From: Enterobacter sp. RHBSTW-00175
GTDB taxonomy: Bacteria; Pseudomonadota; Gammaproteobacteria; Enterobacterales; Enterobacteriaceae
DNA length: 64,000 nucleotides
Assembly: GCF_013927005.1 (NCBI RefSeq)
Contig: NZ_CP055930.1
Span: 4,030,001-4,094,000, forward strand
Direction of reading: 5' to 3'
Below the pieces are notes generated by a model that made no database searches, was not told the origin of the DNA, and saw only the letters and a program-made list of their open reading frames with translations. The position numbers and the translations under genes were made by a program. This document shows, in pieces, positions 48,986 through 59,100 of the stretch (positions are counted from its first letter, which is position 1; each line of letters opens with the position of its first letter).

Positions 48986-49360
48986 TTAACGCTCGTCCCA
49001 CTCATCTGCTGCGGTTTGCCCCTCTTCGGTATCCAGCGGAGGTTCGAGCTGGAACTCGCCCTCATCCCACTCGTGCAGGGTGTTTTCTTCAAGCCATTCC
49101 TGACGCAGTTCTATTTCGTCATAGTCACCGTCGAAGACGGCCTGCGCCGCTTCACCACTCAATATCGGCAAACATTCCCCTTCATCACCGTCATCAACGA
49201 AGAATTCGGCCTGCCACATAATATCCCCGTCCTGAAGGACATATTTTTGAATATTGAGTTGTTGCACGTCAGCGTCATCTTCCTCAATACCGGGATTATC
49301 GGCGAGGAACTCTTCGCGAGCGGCATCAATAGCTTCTTCCAGCGTGGCGTACATGGTCAT
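48986..49360 (-). CDS. msyB: Acidic protein MsyB
   Basis: 124-residue, strongly acidic cytosolic protein; extra copies suppress secY/secA export defects in E. coli. Homology supports the start MTMYATLEEAIDAARE at 49360 rather than the frame start at 49423. Asp/Glu-rich stretches include GIEEDDADV and VDDGDEGECLP; it ends TAADEWDER. GGGAGAAAC precedes the ATG. Confidence 0.92.
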   Translation of the reverse strand: MTMYATLEEAIDAAREEFLADNPGIEEDDADVQQLNIQKYVLQDGDIMWQAEFFVDDGDEGECLPILSGEAAQAVFDGDYDEIELRQEWLEENTLHEWDEGEFQLEPPLDTEEGQTAADEWDER

Positions 49361-49458
49361 CAGTTTCTCCCTGTTTTCGAGAAGGTATTCAGGGAAAGAA
49401 TAGCTGATTATCAGATCCTGCAAGTATGAATACGAAAATATGCCGTCACGCCTTCGTC

Positions 49459-50709
49459 TTATTCGCGGGCAGGGCTATTTTGTTCACCTGGCTTGTCGGG
49501 AGCAGGGCGTAATGCTCTCGATAAACTGAACCAGGAATAGATGGCGTTAAACAGGACTACACCTGCTGTCACGATAAATACGGCGCGAAAACCAAAACTT
49601 GCAGAAACCCCTGCGCCGACGAGCGGCCCGGTGACATTGCCGATGTCACGGAACGACTGGTTATAGCTAAAAATACGCCCGGCAATCTGGTTGGTGGAGT
49701 TATAAACCAGCAGGGTCTGAACCGCGGGAAGAAGTGCGCCATCTGCGGCGCCCAGCAGGAAACGGAGCAGGCCCAGCTGCCACGGGGATTGCACCATCGA
49801 CATCGGGATGAGCAACAATACCGAGATGACCAGCGCGCAAATCAGGATTTTCTCCGGGCCAATTTTGTCGCCCAGTCTTCCCAGACGCGGCGCACTCAGC
49901 AGCGCGGCAACCCCGGGCACAGACGCAATAAGCCCGCTGATAAAGGCAATATTATTCACATTACCCGCGAGATCACGCACGTAGAGCGTCAGAATCGGGG
50001 CAATAGAACCCGTGGCGACCTGGATTATCATGGTGGTGACAAACAGGCTTAATACCAGTTTCGGATTTTTCAGCGAAGCCAGAACGTCCCTTGCGTGGAG
50101 CATCTCTTTTTTGGCAATCGGGGTAAATTTTTCCCGGATACAGAGCAAGGTGACGATAAAACAGAGGAACAACACGCTGGCGGTAATGAAAAAGACCGGT
50201 CGCAACCCGTAATTATCTGCCAGTAACCCGCCAGCAAGTGGCCCCAGTAGCGCACCGCTCACCGCACCTGTTGAAAGCGTCCCCAGTGCCCAGCCGCTTT
50301 TATGACGGGGAATTTGCGTGGCGATAAGCGCGTTAGCGTTGGGCACAAACCCGCCCAGCAGACCCAGCAGTGCGCGTAAAATCAGGAACTGCCAGACGTT
50401 CTGCGCCATTCCCATCAGCACCATAATAATGGACATGCCAAGCGCGGAACGCAGCAGCATGATTTTTCGCCCTTTACGGTCGGCAAGCCCACCCCAGAAC
50501 GGTGAGGCAATCGCCGAGAACAGGAAGGTGATACTGAACACCAGTCCTGACCACATATTCAGCGCGCTGTGGCCTGTCACGCCAAGCTGTTCGACATAGA
50601 GAGGGAGGAAAGGCATCACAAGGCTGAATGCTGCACCAGTGAGAAAACAGCCAAGCCATGCAACCGTGAGGTTACGTTTCCAGTTTATGGGGGCATCTGA
50701 GGGTGACAT
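49459..50709 (-). CDS. mdtG: MFS multidrug exporter MdtG
   Basis: 416-residue DHA1-type major facilitator with 12 helices; E. coli MdtG raises fosfomycin and deoxycholate tolerance and is in the mar/sox regulon. MFS loop motif [10 protein letters not shown] is at about 75-84 and the repeat motif [12 protein letters not shown] at about 260-270. Start [13 protein letters not shown] at 50709; an in-frame ATG at 50721 is possible. The C-terminal tail is longer than in E. coli ([18 protein letters not shown]). Confidence 0.92.
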   Translation of the reverse strand: MSPSDAPINWKRNLTVAWLGCFLTGAAFSLVMPFLPLYVEQLGVTGHSALNMWSGLVFSITFLFSAIASPFWGGLADRKGRKIMLLRSALGMSIIMVLMGMAQNVWQFLILRALLGLLGGFVPNANALIATQIPRHKSGWALGTLSTGAVSGALLGPLAGGLLADNYGLRPVFFITASVLFLCFIVTLLCIREKFTPIAKKEMLHARDVLASLKNPKLVLSLFVTTMIIQVATGSIAPILTLYVRDLAGNVNNIAFISGLIASVPGVAALLSAPRLGRLGDKIGPEKILICALVISVLLLIPMSMVQSPWQLGLLRFLLGAADGALLPAVQTLLVYNSTNQIAGRIFSYNQSFRDIGNVTGPLVGAGVSASFGFRAVFIVTAGVVLFNAIYSWFSLSRALRPAPDKPGEQNSPARE

Positions 50710-50823
50710 AACAATCCGCATAACGAGGTGCAGCGCACGATAAAGTAGAGGTAATAAGCCTGCTAATTATGCGCCTGGGTTATGATTGCTGCAATGTCAG
50801 GAGCTTTTAAAGCTAAAACAAAA

Positions 50824-50843
50824 TGCGGCCACTGCGGCCGCAC
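50824..50843 (-). terminator. lpxL terminator
   Basis: On the minus strand TGCGGCC GCAGT GGCCGCA is followed by TTTTGTTTT, just after the lpxL stop. Confidence 0.75.
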
Positions 50844-50847
50844 AGGA

Positions 50848-51774
50848 TTAATAACGGGAGGGAACACCTTCCGGGCGGGTCTTGAAGCGGCGATGCAACC
50901 ACATGTATTGCTCCGGCGCCAGCATAATGCATTGTTCAACAACGCCGTTCATCCATTTGGCCGTGGTTTCGGCATCGTCCAGCGGCGGTGTCATTTCCGG
51001 TTTCAGCATGATTAACTGATAGCCTGAACCATCGGGTTTACGGCGCGGAACAAAGGGAACGATAGCGGCTTTGGACATCCGCGCCAGCATCCAGGTGCCG
51101 GTTGTTGTGGCGGCTTCATCGACCGCAAAAAAGGGGACAAACACGCTGGCCTGCGGGCCGTAATCATGGTCCGGGGCATACCAGACAACTTCACCTGACT
51201 TGAGTGCACGGATCATCCCTTTCAGATCCTTACGGTCGATCATGCTTTTGTTTGAGCGCATCCGGCCATTGGTCTGCACTAAATCGATTACCGGGTTGTC
51301 ATTCGGGCGATAAACACCAATACCTGGTGCCTGCATTCCGAACATACGCGCGCCGATTTCCAGCGTCAGAAAGTGCACACCAATTAACAGAACCCCGGTC
51401 TGATTCTCCTGAAGAGAATGCACTGGCTCCATGCCTGTTCCGGTTACCTCAGTCCAGCGTGCCATGCGTTTGTCAGGCCAGAACCATGCCATACCGGTTT
51501 CCATTAGCCCCATGCCCACAGACTCAAAATTTTTGGCGACCATATCATGACGTTCTGATTCGCTCATTTGCGGAAAGCAGAGTTCCAGATTGCGGTAAGC
51601 AATTCTGGCGCGACGCTTCATGAACATTAGCGCGATACGACCCAATCCTTTACCCAGACGGAAAATAACCGGATAAGGGAGTTGTACAAGCAGCCACAAA
51701 AAGCCAATACCAAGCCAGGTTAACCAATAACGGGGATGCAAAAGGTCGGCAGTAAATTTCGGTAACTGGGTCAT
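50848..51774 (-). CDS. lpxL: Lipid A lauroyltransferase LpxL
   Basis: 308-residue inner-membrane late acyltransferase that adds laurate to Kdo2-lipid IVA using acyl-ACP. One N-terminal membrane helix ([19 protein letters not shown]). The catalytic H-x4-E motif is HFLTLE at about 130-135; [26 protein letters not shown] and [12 protein letters not shown] are conserved. E. coli length is 306. It is divergent from trhO. Confidence 0.95.
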   Translation of the reverse strand: MTQLPKFTADLLHPRYWLTWLGIGFLWLLVQLPYPVIFRLGKGLGRIALMFMKRRARIAYRNLELCFPQMSESERHDMVAKNFESVGMGLMETGMAWFWPDKRMARWTEVTGTGMEPVHSLQENQTGVLLIGVHFLTLEIGARMFGMQAPGIGVYRPNDNPVIDLVQTNGRMRSNKSMIDRKDLKGMIRALKSGEVVWYAPDHDYGPQASVFVPFFAVDEAATTTGTWMLARMSKAAIVPFVPRRKPDGSGYQLIMLKPEMTPPLDDAETTAKWMNGVVEQCIMLAPEQYMWLHRRFKTRPEGVPSRY

Positions 51775-51996
51775 GTCTGTCCTGTTTTCTTACGTCCTGA
51801 AGGTCTTATTGTCTCATTTTTTAAGGCTTAACCAAAATGTCCGTCATCGAATCGAGCGTTAATACAGCAAATGTTACATGCAATAATTCGGGCTGAGTGA
51901 AATGTAGCGTAAATTGTGTGGATGTAAATTGTCATTGTTTGCTATATGATGCCGACCGATTTTTCTTACTCTTAACGATTGCAGGACTTGTACACC

Positions 51997-53046
51997 ATGC
52001 CAGTGTTACACAACCGCGTATCGAATGAGATGTTAAAAGAGCGTATGTTGGCTGAAACCGAACCGCGCACGACAATCTCATTCTACAAATATTTCACCAT
52101 CAACGATCCACAAGCGACCCGCGATGCACTTTACCAGGCATTCACTGCGCTGAATGTGTTCGGACGCGTCTATTTGGCACGTGAAGGTATTAATGCGCAG
52201 ATCAGCATCCCTGAAAGCAAAGTAAATGCGTTCCGTGATTTCCTCTACGCGTTTGACCCTGCGCTGAACGATCTGCGTCTGAATGTTGCGCTGGACGATG
52301 ACGGTAAATCGTTCTGGGTGCTGCGTATGAAAGTCCGCGAACGTATTGTTGCCGACGGTATCGACGACCCGAGTTTTAATGCGGGCGATGTGGGGGAATA
52401 CCTCAAAGCGGCCGAAGTGAATGCGATGCTGGACGACCCGGATGCAGTGTTCATCGATATGCGTAACCACTACGAATACGAAGTGGGTCATTTCGAAAAC
52501 GCACTTGAAATCCCGGCGGATACCTTCCGTGAACAGCTGCCGAAAGCCGTTGAAATGATGCAGGAACATAAAGATAAAAAAATCGTTATGTACTGCACCG
52601 GCGGTATTCGCTGCGAAAAAGCCAGCGCCTGGATGAAACACAACGGGTTTAATAAAGTCTGGCACATTGAAGGTGGCATCATTGAGTATGCCCGTCGTGC
52701 CCGCGAGCAAGGGCTGCCGGTGCGCTTTATCGGCAAGAACTTCGTGTTTGATGAGCGTATGGGCGAGCGGATTTCAGATGATGTGATTTCACACTGCCAC
52801 CAGTGCGGTACACCGTGCGATACACACACGAACTGCAAAAATGATGGCTGCCATCTGTTGTTTATCCAGTGTCCGACGTGTGCCGAGAAGTACCACAACT
52901 GTTGTAGCGAGCTGTGCAGTGAAGAGAGCATGTTGCCTGAAGAAGAGCAACGCCGCCGTCGCGCTGGCCGTGAAAACGGCAACAAGATCTTTAATAAATC
53001 TCGTGGTCGCCTGAATACCAAACTGGGTATTCCTGACCCGGAGTAA
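51997..53046 (+). CDS. trhO: tRNA uridine-34 hydroxylase TrhO (YceA)
   Basis: 349-residue rhodanese-domain enzyme that hydroxylates U34 of certain tRNAs using O2, giving ho5U. The N-terminal ferredoxin-like domain ([19 protein letters not shown]) is followed by a rhodanese domain (about 125-225) with the active Cys in [13 protein letters not shown], then Cys-rich [20 protein letters not shown] and [15 protein letters not shown]. Start [10 protein letters not shown] by homology; an upstream in-frame ATG at 51979 is less likely. Confidence 0.93.
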   Translation: MPVLHNRVSNEMLKERMLAETEPRTTISFYKYFTINDPQATRDALYQAFTALNVFGRVYLAREGINAQISIPESKVNAFRDFLYAFDPALNDLRLNVALDDDGKSFWVLRMKVRERIVADGIDDPSFNAGDVGEYLKAAEVNAMLDDPDAVFIDMRNHYEYEVGHFENALEIPADTFREQLPKAVEMMQEHKDKKIVMYCTGGIRCEKASAWMKHNGFNKVWHIEGGIIEYARRAREQGLPVRFIGKNFVFDERMGERISDDVISHCHQCGTPCDTHTNCKNDGCHLLFIQCPTCAEKYHNCCSELCSEESMLPEEEQRRRRAGRENGNKIFNKSRGRLNTKLGIPDPE

Positions 53047-53088
53047 AGAAATAAGCCCGGTGGTGTGTTGGCTCACCGGGCTGCATTA

Positions 53089-53667
53089 TTACGACTTCTG
53101 CTGAACACCTTCCACAGAAATAATCAATTCGACATCCTGGGACGCCGGGCCTAAATCCGTGGTGATATTAAAGTCTTTCAGGTGAATTTTCCCGGTGGCT
53201 TCAAAACCTGCACGCTTTCCGCACCACGGATCATCACCCTGGCCGATTAACGTTGCCTGAAGTGTGACCGGTTTTGTTACCCCGTTGAGTGTGAGATTAC
53301 CGGTAATATCAAGTTTATCTCCGGCTTTCTTCACCTCTGTTGAAGTGAATGTGGCCTGCGGGAATTTGGTTACGTTAAGAAAATCGGCACTGCGCAGATG
53401 CTTATCGCGCTCAGCATGGTTTGTGTCCACGCTGCTGGTATTTATGGTGACGTTGACGTTATCCGCGGCGGGGTTTTTGTCATCAAAACGAAATGTGCCA
53501 TCGAAATCGTTAAAACTGCCATATAACCAGCTATAACCAAGATGCTGAATCCGGAAATTGACGAAAGCATGTTGGCCTTCTTTATCAATTTTATAATCAG
53601 CGGCCACCGCAGAACCGGTGGTAAATAACAGCGAACCTAACGCGATACCCAACAGGTGTTTTTTCAT
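53089..53667 (-). CDS. yceI: Periplasmic YceI-family protein
   Basis: 192-residue periplasmic lipocalin-like protein that binds isoprenoid lipids; the E. coli gene is base-induced. Signal peptide [20 protein letters not shown] ending VAA. Family motifs: [45 protein letters not shown]. One difference from the version I recall is [10 protein letters not shown] (Cys where E. coli has Gly). It begins one base after yceJ ends. Confidence 0.93.
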   Translation of the reverse strand: MKKHLLGIALGSLLFTTGSAVAADYKIDKEGQHAFVNFRIQHLGYSWLYGSFNDFDGTFRFDDKNPAADNVNVTINTSSVDTNHAERDKHLRSADFLNVTKFPQATFTSTEVKKAGDKLDITGNLTLNGVTKPVTLQATLIGQGDDPWCGKRAGFEATGKIHLKDFNITTDLGPASQDVELIISVEGVQQKS

Positions 53668-53668
53668 T

Positions 53669-54235
53669 TTATGCTCCAGAGTCAACTGACGAACGGCCGA
53701 GCATTCGCTTCAGCGTATCGTCTTTATCAATAAAGTGGTGTTTGAGCGCAGCAAGCCCATGAAGGACTGAAAAGATAACGATGCTCCAGGCAAGCCACAG
53801 ATGAACAATGCCCGCGATATCGGCCTGTGAACCGGCATCCGTCAATGTGGCGGGAACATCAAAAATGCCAAAGACGCTGACCGGCTTGCCATCTGCGGTG
53901 GAGATAAGATACCCACTAACCAAAATGGCGATGAGCAGGGCATAGAGGGCAATATGTACCCCTTTTGCGCTAAGACGCGTGAATTTACCGTGGCTTTGCG
54001 GAGCCGGCGGCGGTGGAGAAATATGTCGCCACACCACGCGGAAAACGAGCCCCATCATCAGCAGAATGCCAATGCTTTTATGCAACTCAGGTGCCTGATG
54101 ATACCAGCCATCATAATAGCTGAGCGTCACCATCCAGAGTCCAAGACCGAACATGGCATAAATAGCCAGAGCAAATACCCAGTGTAAGCACATGGATATA
54201 ATGCCGTAGCGCGAAGACGAATTTCGCAGTTGCAT
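53669..54235 (-). CDS. yceJ: Cytochrome b561-family protein YceJ
   Basis: 188-residue four-helix inner-membrane cytochrome b561. Haem-ligating His candidates are in [50 protein letters not shown] and [15 protein letters not shown]. Start at 54235 ([11 protein letters not shown]) is chosen over 54247 by homology to the E. coli length of 188. Operon with yceI; they may pass electrons to or from a lipid quinone carried by YceI (inference). Confidence 0.9.
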   Translation of the reverse strand: MQLRNSSSRYGIISMCLHWVFALAIYAMFGLGLWMVTLSYYDGWYHQAPELHKSIGILLMMGLVFRVVWRHISPPPPAPQSHGKFTRLSAKGVHIALYALLIAILVSGYLISTADGKPVSVFGIFDVPATLTDAGSQADIAGIVHLWLAWSIVIFSVLHGLAALKHHFIDKDDTLKRMLGRSSVDSGA

Positions 54236-54427
54236 AAATATTACCATTCGTAATAAACAGAACGGTAAAAATGGACTGAGTAAAAAGATATTGCAACTTA
54301 AAAAATAGAATGACGATATTTATTTAATTTATTTCAGTGATTTTGAAAGTGATGAGGTGGTGTAATTCAGTAAGTTCGTGCAATTAAATTAATATAAAGT
54401 TATGTCAGTTATTGTCAGTGTTTGTTT

Positions 54428-54541
54428 TTAGTAAAATACAATATAAATAAAATCGATGATTGCCAGCAGCGACCACAATAAAATATAAAACATTAAATGC
54501 TCGCGAATATTATTGATAAGGTAGCTAACGATTTTGCGCAT
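54428..54541 (-). CDS. yceO: Small membrane protein YceO
   Basis: 37-residue frame MRKIVSYLINNIREHLMFYI followed by a hydrophobic helix (LLWSLLAIIDFIYIVFY). It matches the last 37 residues of E. coli YceO, MRRLLNYLINNIREHLMLYL and so on, in the same position between yceJ and solA. One transmembrane helix. A CGGGGT sequence 4-5 bases upstream is a moderate ribosome site. Function unknown. Confidence 0.8.
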   Translation of the reverse strand: MRKIVSYLINNIREHLMFYILLWSLLAIIDFIYIVFY

Positions 54542-54564
54542 AATACCCCGAGAGATGTAGTGAT

Positions 54565-54594
54565 AAAAAACAGGCTCCGCATCTTCGGAGCCTG
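54565..54594 (-). terminator. solA terminator
   Basis: Minus strand CAGGCTCCG AAGATG CGGAGCCTG followed by TTTTTT, 9 bp beyond the solA stop. Confidence 0.9.
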
Positions 54595-54602
54595 AGGGCG
54601 TA

Positions 54603-55721
54603 TTATCCGTTAAAACGGGAGAGGGAGAAGGGCTTCAGATCAAACTGTGGCGCGATCCCCTGAGCAAATTGTGCAGCGATTTCGCCCAGCACAGAGGCAA
54701 ATTTAAACCCGTGGCCGCTAAGCCCGGTGATGAGCAGCGTGTTGTCATGGCCAGGCAGGGTGTCGATGATGAAATCTTCATCCGGCGTGTTGTCATAGGT
54801 GCAGGCTGCACCGTAGAGCAGGCCGCCAATACCTGGCAGGATATTTCGCAGGAACGTAAAGGCTTCAGAACCGTCGGTCGGGTAAGCGCCAAAAGGTTTA
54901 CGCTCTTCTGGTGAAGAGATAACTTGCCCGCCGTTGTGTTTACCAATCTTGAGCGCGTCTTTTTCTGACGGGAAGCCGTAGAACTGATCGCCATTGGGCA
55001 ATTCGCCAGTGAAGGCCGGGAACTTATTCTGGCTGCTGTAACGACCATCCGCCTGAAACCAGGAGAAGACTTTACGCACTGGCTGTACGGGCAGGTCAGG
55101 CAGCAGTTTTGTAACCCAGGTGCCAGCGCTGATAAGCAAACGAGAGGCAGAGTAGTCGCCTTCCTGGGTGCTGACGGTGACGCCTTCTTCGTGATGGGTA
55201 ATGGCAGTTACCGGGCAGTTGAATAGTTGAGCGCATCCTGCTTTTTCAGCAAGAGAAATCCAGGTTTTGATAGCCGTCTCGCAATGCAACACGCCGGAAT
55301 TGGCTTCAAACAGCCCAAAGTAATCATCAGGAACACGGATCTCCGGCCAGCGTTTCATGATGGCTTCGGCGTCAAGACGCTCAACATCAAGATTAAACTC
55401 ACGCGCGCTGTGTTCGACGGTGGCCAGAAAAGCGGAATGGGCAGGTCCGAGGTTAATAATGCCTGTTCGGTCAAAGACGCGCTCTTCGGTGAGCGTGGCC
55501 AGTTCATCCCAAAGCGTCTGGGCACGCAGCACGAGGGGCACATAGCGTTCACCTTCGCCATAGGCATGACGAATCAGACGGGTATCACCGTGATGGCTGC
55601 CTTCAGAATGCGGAGGAAGATGGGCGTCTATCATCAGAACGTTAAGACCGGCCTGCGTTGCATAATAACCTGCTGCAGAACCCACGGAGCCGCTGCCTAT
55701 AATGATTAAGTCGTATTTCAT
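54603..55721 (-). CDS. solA: N-methyl-L-tryptophan oxidase SolA
   Basis: 372-residue FAD enzyme of the sarcosine oxidase family that demethylates N-methyl-tryptophan, producing H2O2 and formaldehyde. The dinucleotide motif [15 protein letters not shown] is at 5-19. The covalent flavin Cys is in [16 protein letters not shown] near 308. Start [11 protein letters not shown] at 55721 is chosen; the extra seven residues to 55742 are unlikely. Confidence 0.94.
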   Translation of the reverse strand: MKYDLIIIGSGSVGSAAGYYATQAGLNVLMIDAHLPPHSEGSHHGDTRLIRHAYGEGERYVPLVLRAQTLWDELATLTEERVFDRTGIINLGPAHSAFLATVEHSAREFNLDVERLDAEAIMKRWPEIRVPDDYFGLFEANSGVLHCETAIKTWISLAEKAGCAQLFNCPVTAITHHEEGVTVSTQEGDYSASRLLISAGTWVTKLLPDLPVQPVRKVFSWFQADGRYSSQNKFPAFTGELPNGDQFYGFPSEKDALKIGKHNGGQVISSPEERKPFGAYPTDGSEAFTFLRNILPGIGGLLYGAACTYDNTPDEDFIIDTLPGHDNTLLITGLSGHGFKFASVLGEIAAQFAQGIAPQFDLKPFSLSRFNG

Positions 55722-55794
55722 AGGTATCTCATAAACCAACACTTTGTAGCAGAGTAATTAACATCGGAGGGTTATACAAGGGAGAAATAAATAA

Positions 55795-55812
55795 GGCACC
55801 CCGAGGGTGCCT
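55795..55812 (-). terminator. bssS terminator
   Basis: Minus strand AGGCACC CTCG GGGTGCCT followed by TATTTATTT, about 25 bp past the bssS stop. Confidence 0.75.
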
Positions 55813-55836
55813 GTTGAGTGAAATGTGGGCATAAGG

Positions 55837-56091
55837 TTAATGCCGTTTATACTCATTTTCCTGGTAGTCGCCAGATTCTATTTTTGCAATACCTGCTTCC
55901 AAAATAGAAATAAACTGACGTGCGACGGCAGTGGTAAGCCACAGCGTCTGCCCAATTTCCGCTTCTTCACGGTTTGGCTGATTCGGGGTCTGGTAGTGCA
56001 AACGCAGCATCAAAGCATCGTAGCTATCTACGGTACTGATATCCCAACCAACGAGAGGATGGGTCTGGATGACTTCACTATTCTTTTCCAT
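55837..56091 (-). CDS. bssS: Biofilm regulator BssS
   Basis: 84-residue protein, E. coli length, reported to influence biofilm formation through indole and stress signalling. Starts MEKNSEVIQTHPLVGWDIST and has conserved SYDALMLRLHYQTPNQ and VARQFISILEAGIAKIESGD. The ribosome site GGGGG is 6-7 bases upstream. An IS3-family insertion ends 37 bp upstream of this start codon, so the native promoter is probably displaced. Confidence 0.93.
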   Translation of the reverse strand: MEKNSEVIQTHPLVGWDISTVDSYDALMLRLHYQTPNQPNREEAEIGQTLWLTTAVARQFISILEAGIAKIESGDYQENEYKRH

Positions 56092-56185
56092 GATAACCCC
56101 CTTAATACGTGCTAGAAGACAACGACTTTGAATCGCCATGGGTTTAACAGACACCTCAGAGTCATTTAAGATGGCTTAAAGAGAG

Positions 56186-56470
56186 GTGCCCATGAGCGGT
56201 AAGCGTTATCCCGAAGAGTTTAAAACTGAAGCAGTCAAACAGGTTGTTGATCGCGGTTATTCTGTTGCCAGCGTTGCAACACGTCTCGATATCACCACCC
56301 ACAGCCTTTACGCCTGGATAAAGAAGTACGGTCCGGATTCTTCCACTAATAAAGAACAGTCAGATGCTCAGGCCGAGATCCGCCGTCTCCAGAAAGAGCT
56401 GAAACGGGTTACCGACGAACGGGACATATTAAAAAAAGCCGCGGCGTACTTCGCAAAGCTGTCCGACTGA
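56186..56470 (+). CDS. IS3-family OrfA
   Basis: 94-residue DNA-binding protein with helix-turn-helix (YPEEFKTEAVKQVVDRGYSV, TTHSLYAWIKKYG) and leucine-zipper-like C-terminal helix (IRRLQKELKRVTDERDILKK). A run of seven A at 56431-56437 (AAAAAAAG) is the likely -1 frameshift site that joins OrfA to OrfB. Confidence 0.93.
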   Translation: MPMSGKRYPEEFKTEAVKQVVDRGYSVASVATRLDITTHSLYAWIKKYGPDSSTNKEQSDAQAEIRRLQKELKRVTDERDILKKAAAYFAKLSD

Positions 56471-56526
56471 GGTACGCCTTTATCCGTGACAACTCCTGTT
56501 GCTGGCCTGTTCGCCTGCTCTGTCGG

Positions 56527-57339
56527 GTGCTGGATGTTCATCCTAGTGGTTTTTACGCCTGGCTTCAGCAGCCGCATTCACAACGCCATCAGGCAGACCT
56601 GAGACTGACAGGACAGATTAAACAGTTCTGGCTGGAATCGGGATGCGTCTATGGTTATCGCAAAATCCATCTGGATCTGCGGGACAGCGGGCAACAGTGC
56701 GGAGTGAACCGGGTCTGGCGACTGATGAAACGTGTCGGGATAAAGGCTCAGGTCGGATACCGGAGCCCGCGGGCACGTAAAGGCGAGGCCAGTATCGTGT
56801 CGCCCAACAGGCTCCAGCGACAGTTCAATCCGGATGCTCCGGATGAGCGTTGGGTAACGGACATAACCTACATCAGGACCCACGAAGGCTGGCTGTATCT
56901 TGCCGTTGTTGTTGATCTGTTCTCACGCAAAATTATCGGCTGGTCCATGCAATCCCGGATGACAAAGGACATTGTCCTGAACGCACTGCTGATGGCTGTA
57001 TGGCGGCGTAATCCCCAAAAACAGGTGCTGGTTCATTCGGATCAGGGCAGTCAGTACACAAGCCATGAGTGGCAGTCGTTCCTGAAATCACACGGCCTGG
57101 AGGGCAGCATGAGCCGTCGCGGTAACTGCCATGATAATGCGGTTGCAGAAAGCTTTTTCCAGTTGTTGAAACGCGAACGGATAAAGAAAAAGATCTACGG
57201 AACGCGGGAAGAAGCCCGCAGCGATATTTTTGATTACATCGAAATGTTTTATAACAGTAAGCGTCGGCATGGTTCTAGCGATCAGATGTCACCGACAGAA
57301 TATGAAAACCAGTATTATCAACGGCTCGGAAGTGTCTAG
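56527..57339 (+). CDS. IS3-family OrfB transposase (integrase domain)
   Basis: 270 residues from the first ATG, but the frame is open upstream to the frameshift site, adding the segment LRYAFIRDNSCCWPVRL; the active product is an OrfAB fusion. HTH_21-like region precedes the rve/DDE core: D in RWVTDITYI, D in LVHSDQGSQYTS, E in DNAVAESFFQLLK. All three catalytic residues are present, so the element may be active. Confidence 0.93.
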   Translation: MLDVHPSGFYAWLQQPHSQRHQADLRLTGQIKQFWLESGCVYGYRKIHLDLRDSGQQCGVNRVWRLMKRVGIKAQVGYRSPRARKGEASIVSPNRLQRQFNPDAPDERWVTDITYIRTHEGWLYLAVVVDLFSRKIIGWSMQSRMTKDIVLNALLMAVWRRNPQKQVLVHSDQGSQYTSHEWQSFLKSHGLEGSMSRRGNCHDNAVAESFFQLLKRERIKKKIYGTREEARSDIFDYIEMFYNSKRRHGSSDQMSPTEYENQYYQRLGSV

Positions 57340-57360
57340 ATTTTCCGTGGCGATTCACTT

Positions 57361-57554
57361 TGAGGTTCAATGCATGTTTTTCTGAAGCAACTTCAGTATA
57401 TCAATAAATAAGGGTTATGACGGGAAAAATAAATAGCTGGCAACACATTTTTCTGTGTTTTAGGATTGTTCGAACAATAAAACACCATCTTGTTCACGTT
57501 TTTTAAAGAAGACACCCAATTATTTTGAACTATCCCAAATACCGGATAGCAGAT
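57361..57554. other. Old bssS-dinI intergenic DNA
   Basis: AT-rich sequence right of the IS element. It probably includes the original bssS promoter, now 1.2 kb from bssS. No gene is seen. Confidence 0.45.
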
Positions 57555-57587
57555 AAAAAAAAGCCGGGGCGACCCGGCAAAAAAACA
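57555..57587 (-). terminator. dinI terminator
   Basis: AAAAAAAAGCCGGG GCGA CCCGGCAAAAAAA: stem flanked by A-runs, giving a T-run on the minus strand after dinI. Confidence 0.9.
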
Positions 57588-57604
57588 CAATGAGGGAGCA
57601 AGAT

Positions 57605-57850
57605 TTAATCGGTGATGAACCAGTCGTCGGCACTTTCCCACGTTTCTTGCAGGATTTCGCTGATGCGATCTTTATCTTCTTTCGCAGCGCCAATAACGGA
57701 CAGATTGTTCGCGGCAGCATAACGTACCGTTACGGCGCCATCGTTTTCCGGGAAACTGTTGTGAATACGGCGGGATAATTCACCGGCAAGCGCATCAAGC
57801 GCGCCAGCAGGCAGAACGGTTGTTTTGGCGATGGTAACTTCAATACGCAT
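57605..57850 (-). CDS. dinI: DNA-damage-inducible protein DinI
   Basis: 81-residue small acidic protein, E. coli length, that modulates RecA filaments and so tunes LexA and UmuD cleavage. Start MRIEVTIAKTTVLPAGALDA. The C-terminal acidic helix (TWESADDWFITD) mimics DNA. A LexA box lies 20 bp upstream. Confidence 0.95.
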   Translation of the reverse strand: MRIEVTIAKTTVLPAGALDALAGELSRRIHNSFPENDGAVTVRYAAANNLSVIGAAKEDKDRISEILQETWESADDWFITD

Positions 57851-57869
57851 AAATGCCCCCTGTGTAATA

Positions 57870-57889
57870 TACTGTTTATTTATACAGGT
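57870..57889. promoter_or_regulatory. LexA (SOS) box of dinI
   Basis: TACTGTTTATTTATACAGGT contains CTGT-N8-ACAG exactly, with the usual AT-rich centre. It sits 20 bp upstream of the dinI start, so dinI should be repressed by LexA. Confidence 0.92.
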
Positions 57890-57925
57890 ATATTATGGGT
57901 TTGACAACAAGGGGCATTGATATTT

Positions 57926-58972
57926 TTAGCGTTTAACTGTCCATTGCACGGTTTCACCCGCCAGGAATGGGATCAGCGTGTCGTCAGTCAGTGGAATGGC
58001 GTCTTCTACCTGGTACGCGGTGCGCTCCAGTTCGATAAAGGTTTCATTGACCGGCAGGCCATAGAAACGCGGGCCGTTCAGGGAGCAGAAGGCCTCAAAA
58101 TGCGCCAGCGCGTTCATCTCTTCAAACACGGTTGCGTAGCTGGCAAGTGCCGTTGGCGCGTTAAAGCAGCCCGCACAGCCGCAGCTCGCTTCTTTACGAT
58201 GACGCGCGTGTGGCGCGGAATCGGTGCCCAGGAATGCGCGGTCGAAGCCACTTGCCACCAGCTCGCGCAGTGCCTGCTGGTGAATATTACGCTTGAGGAT
58301 CGGCAGGCAGTAGAGATGCGGACGAACACCGCCTACCAGCATGTGGTTACGGTTAAACATCAGATGCTGTGGGGTGATGGTAGCAGCGATAAGCTCGTTG
58401 CCGTCGCGAACATATTCGGCGGCATCTTTGGTGGTGATGTGCTCAAACACCACTTTCAGTGCAGGCAGACGCTGACGCAGCGGCTCCATCACCGTCTCAA
58501 TAAAACGGGCCTCACGGTCGAAGATATCAATATCAGCATGGGTAACTTCGCCGTGGATCAGCAGCGGCATCCCCAGTTTCTGCATTCTTTCCAGCACCGG
58601 CATAATGGCGTCGATACTGGTTACACCGTGGCTGGAGTTGGTGGTCGCATTGGCCGGGTAGAGCTTAGCGGCGGTGAACACCCCTTCGTTAAACCCGCGC
58701 TCCACCTCGTTCGGGTCGAGTGAGTCCGTCAGATAGCAGGTCATCAGCGGGGTGAAATCATGGCCCGCAGGGACGGCATCAAGAATACGCTGGCGATACG
58801 CGATAGCAGCATCGACGGTGGTGACTGGCGGAACCAGGTTAGGCATAACAATCGCGCGGCCATAAATTTCGCTGGTATAAGGCACGACGGTTTTCAGCAT
58901 ATCGCCATCACGCAGATGGATATGCCAGTCGTCAGGGCGGCGGATTTTAAGAACCTGGGGTTGTGCAGTCAT
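57926..58972 (-). CDS. pyrC: Dihydroorotase PyrC
   Basis: 348-residue zinc amidohydrolase, E. coli length, for the third step of pyrimidine synthesis. Metal-binding [10 protein letters not shown] is at about 14-23; the carboxylated Lys is in [19 protein letters not shown] [20 protein letters not shown] and LGTDSAPH carry further ligands. Divergent from nothing; upstream lie a PurR-like box and the yceB terminator. The pathway contrasts with the rut degradation genes at the other end of the window. Confidence 0.96.
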   Translation of the reverse strand: MTAQPQVLKIRRPDDWHIHLRDGDMLKTVVPYTSEIYGRAIVMPNLVPPVTTVDAAIAYRQRILDAVPAGHDFTPLMTCYLTDSLDPNEVERGFNEGVFTAAKLYPANATTNSSHGVTSIDAIMPVLERMQKLGMPLLIHGEVTHADIDIFDREARFIETVMEPLRQRLPALKVVFEHITTKDAAEYVRDGNELIAATITPQHLMFNRNHMLVGGVRPHLYCLPILKRNIHQQALRELVASGFDRAFLGTDSAPHARHRKEASCGCAGCFNAPTALASYATVFEEMNALAHFEAFCSLNGPRFYGLPVNETFIELERTAYQVEDAIPLTDDTLIPFLAGETVQWTVKR

Positions 58973-59038
58973 GGATGAGCTCCGGCTTGTCAGGAATCAG
59001 TCATTGGGATGGCCGTTTTTGCCGGACACAAATCATAA

Positions 59039-59054
59039 GCGGAAACGTTTTCGT
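59039..59054. promoter_or_regulatory. PurR-like operator of pyrC
   Basis: GCGGAAACGTTTTCGT (16 bp) agrees with the PurR palindrome ACGCAAACGTTTTCGT at 13-14 positions. It lies 67 bp upstream of pyrC, where PurR regulates the E. coli gene. Confidence 0.7.
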
Positions 59055-59070
59055 TTGCACACATTTCCGT

Positions 59071-59096
59071 AAAAAAAAGGGCGCCTGAGCGCCCCT
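59071..59096 (-). terminator. yceB terminator
   Basis: Minus strand GGGGCGC TCA GGCGCCC followed by TTTTTTTT, immediately after yceB. Confidence 0.9.
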
Positions 59097-59100
59097 GGGG

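Larger units (their letters stand above)
56129..57357 (+). mobile_element. IS3-family insertion sequence (ISEhe3-like)
   Basis: 1,229 bp bounded by imperfect inverted repeats beginning TGAATCGCCATGG (left) and TGAATCGCCACGG (right, inverted), extending through ACAGACACCTC / CTAGACACTTC. A 3-bp direct repeat CTT flanks it (56126-56128 and 57358-57360), typical of IS3-family target duplication. It holds orfA and orfB in -1 frames. The name is from memory of OrfA sequence and length, not checked. Confidence 0.92.
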
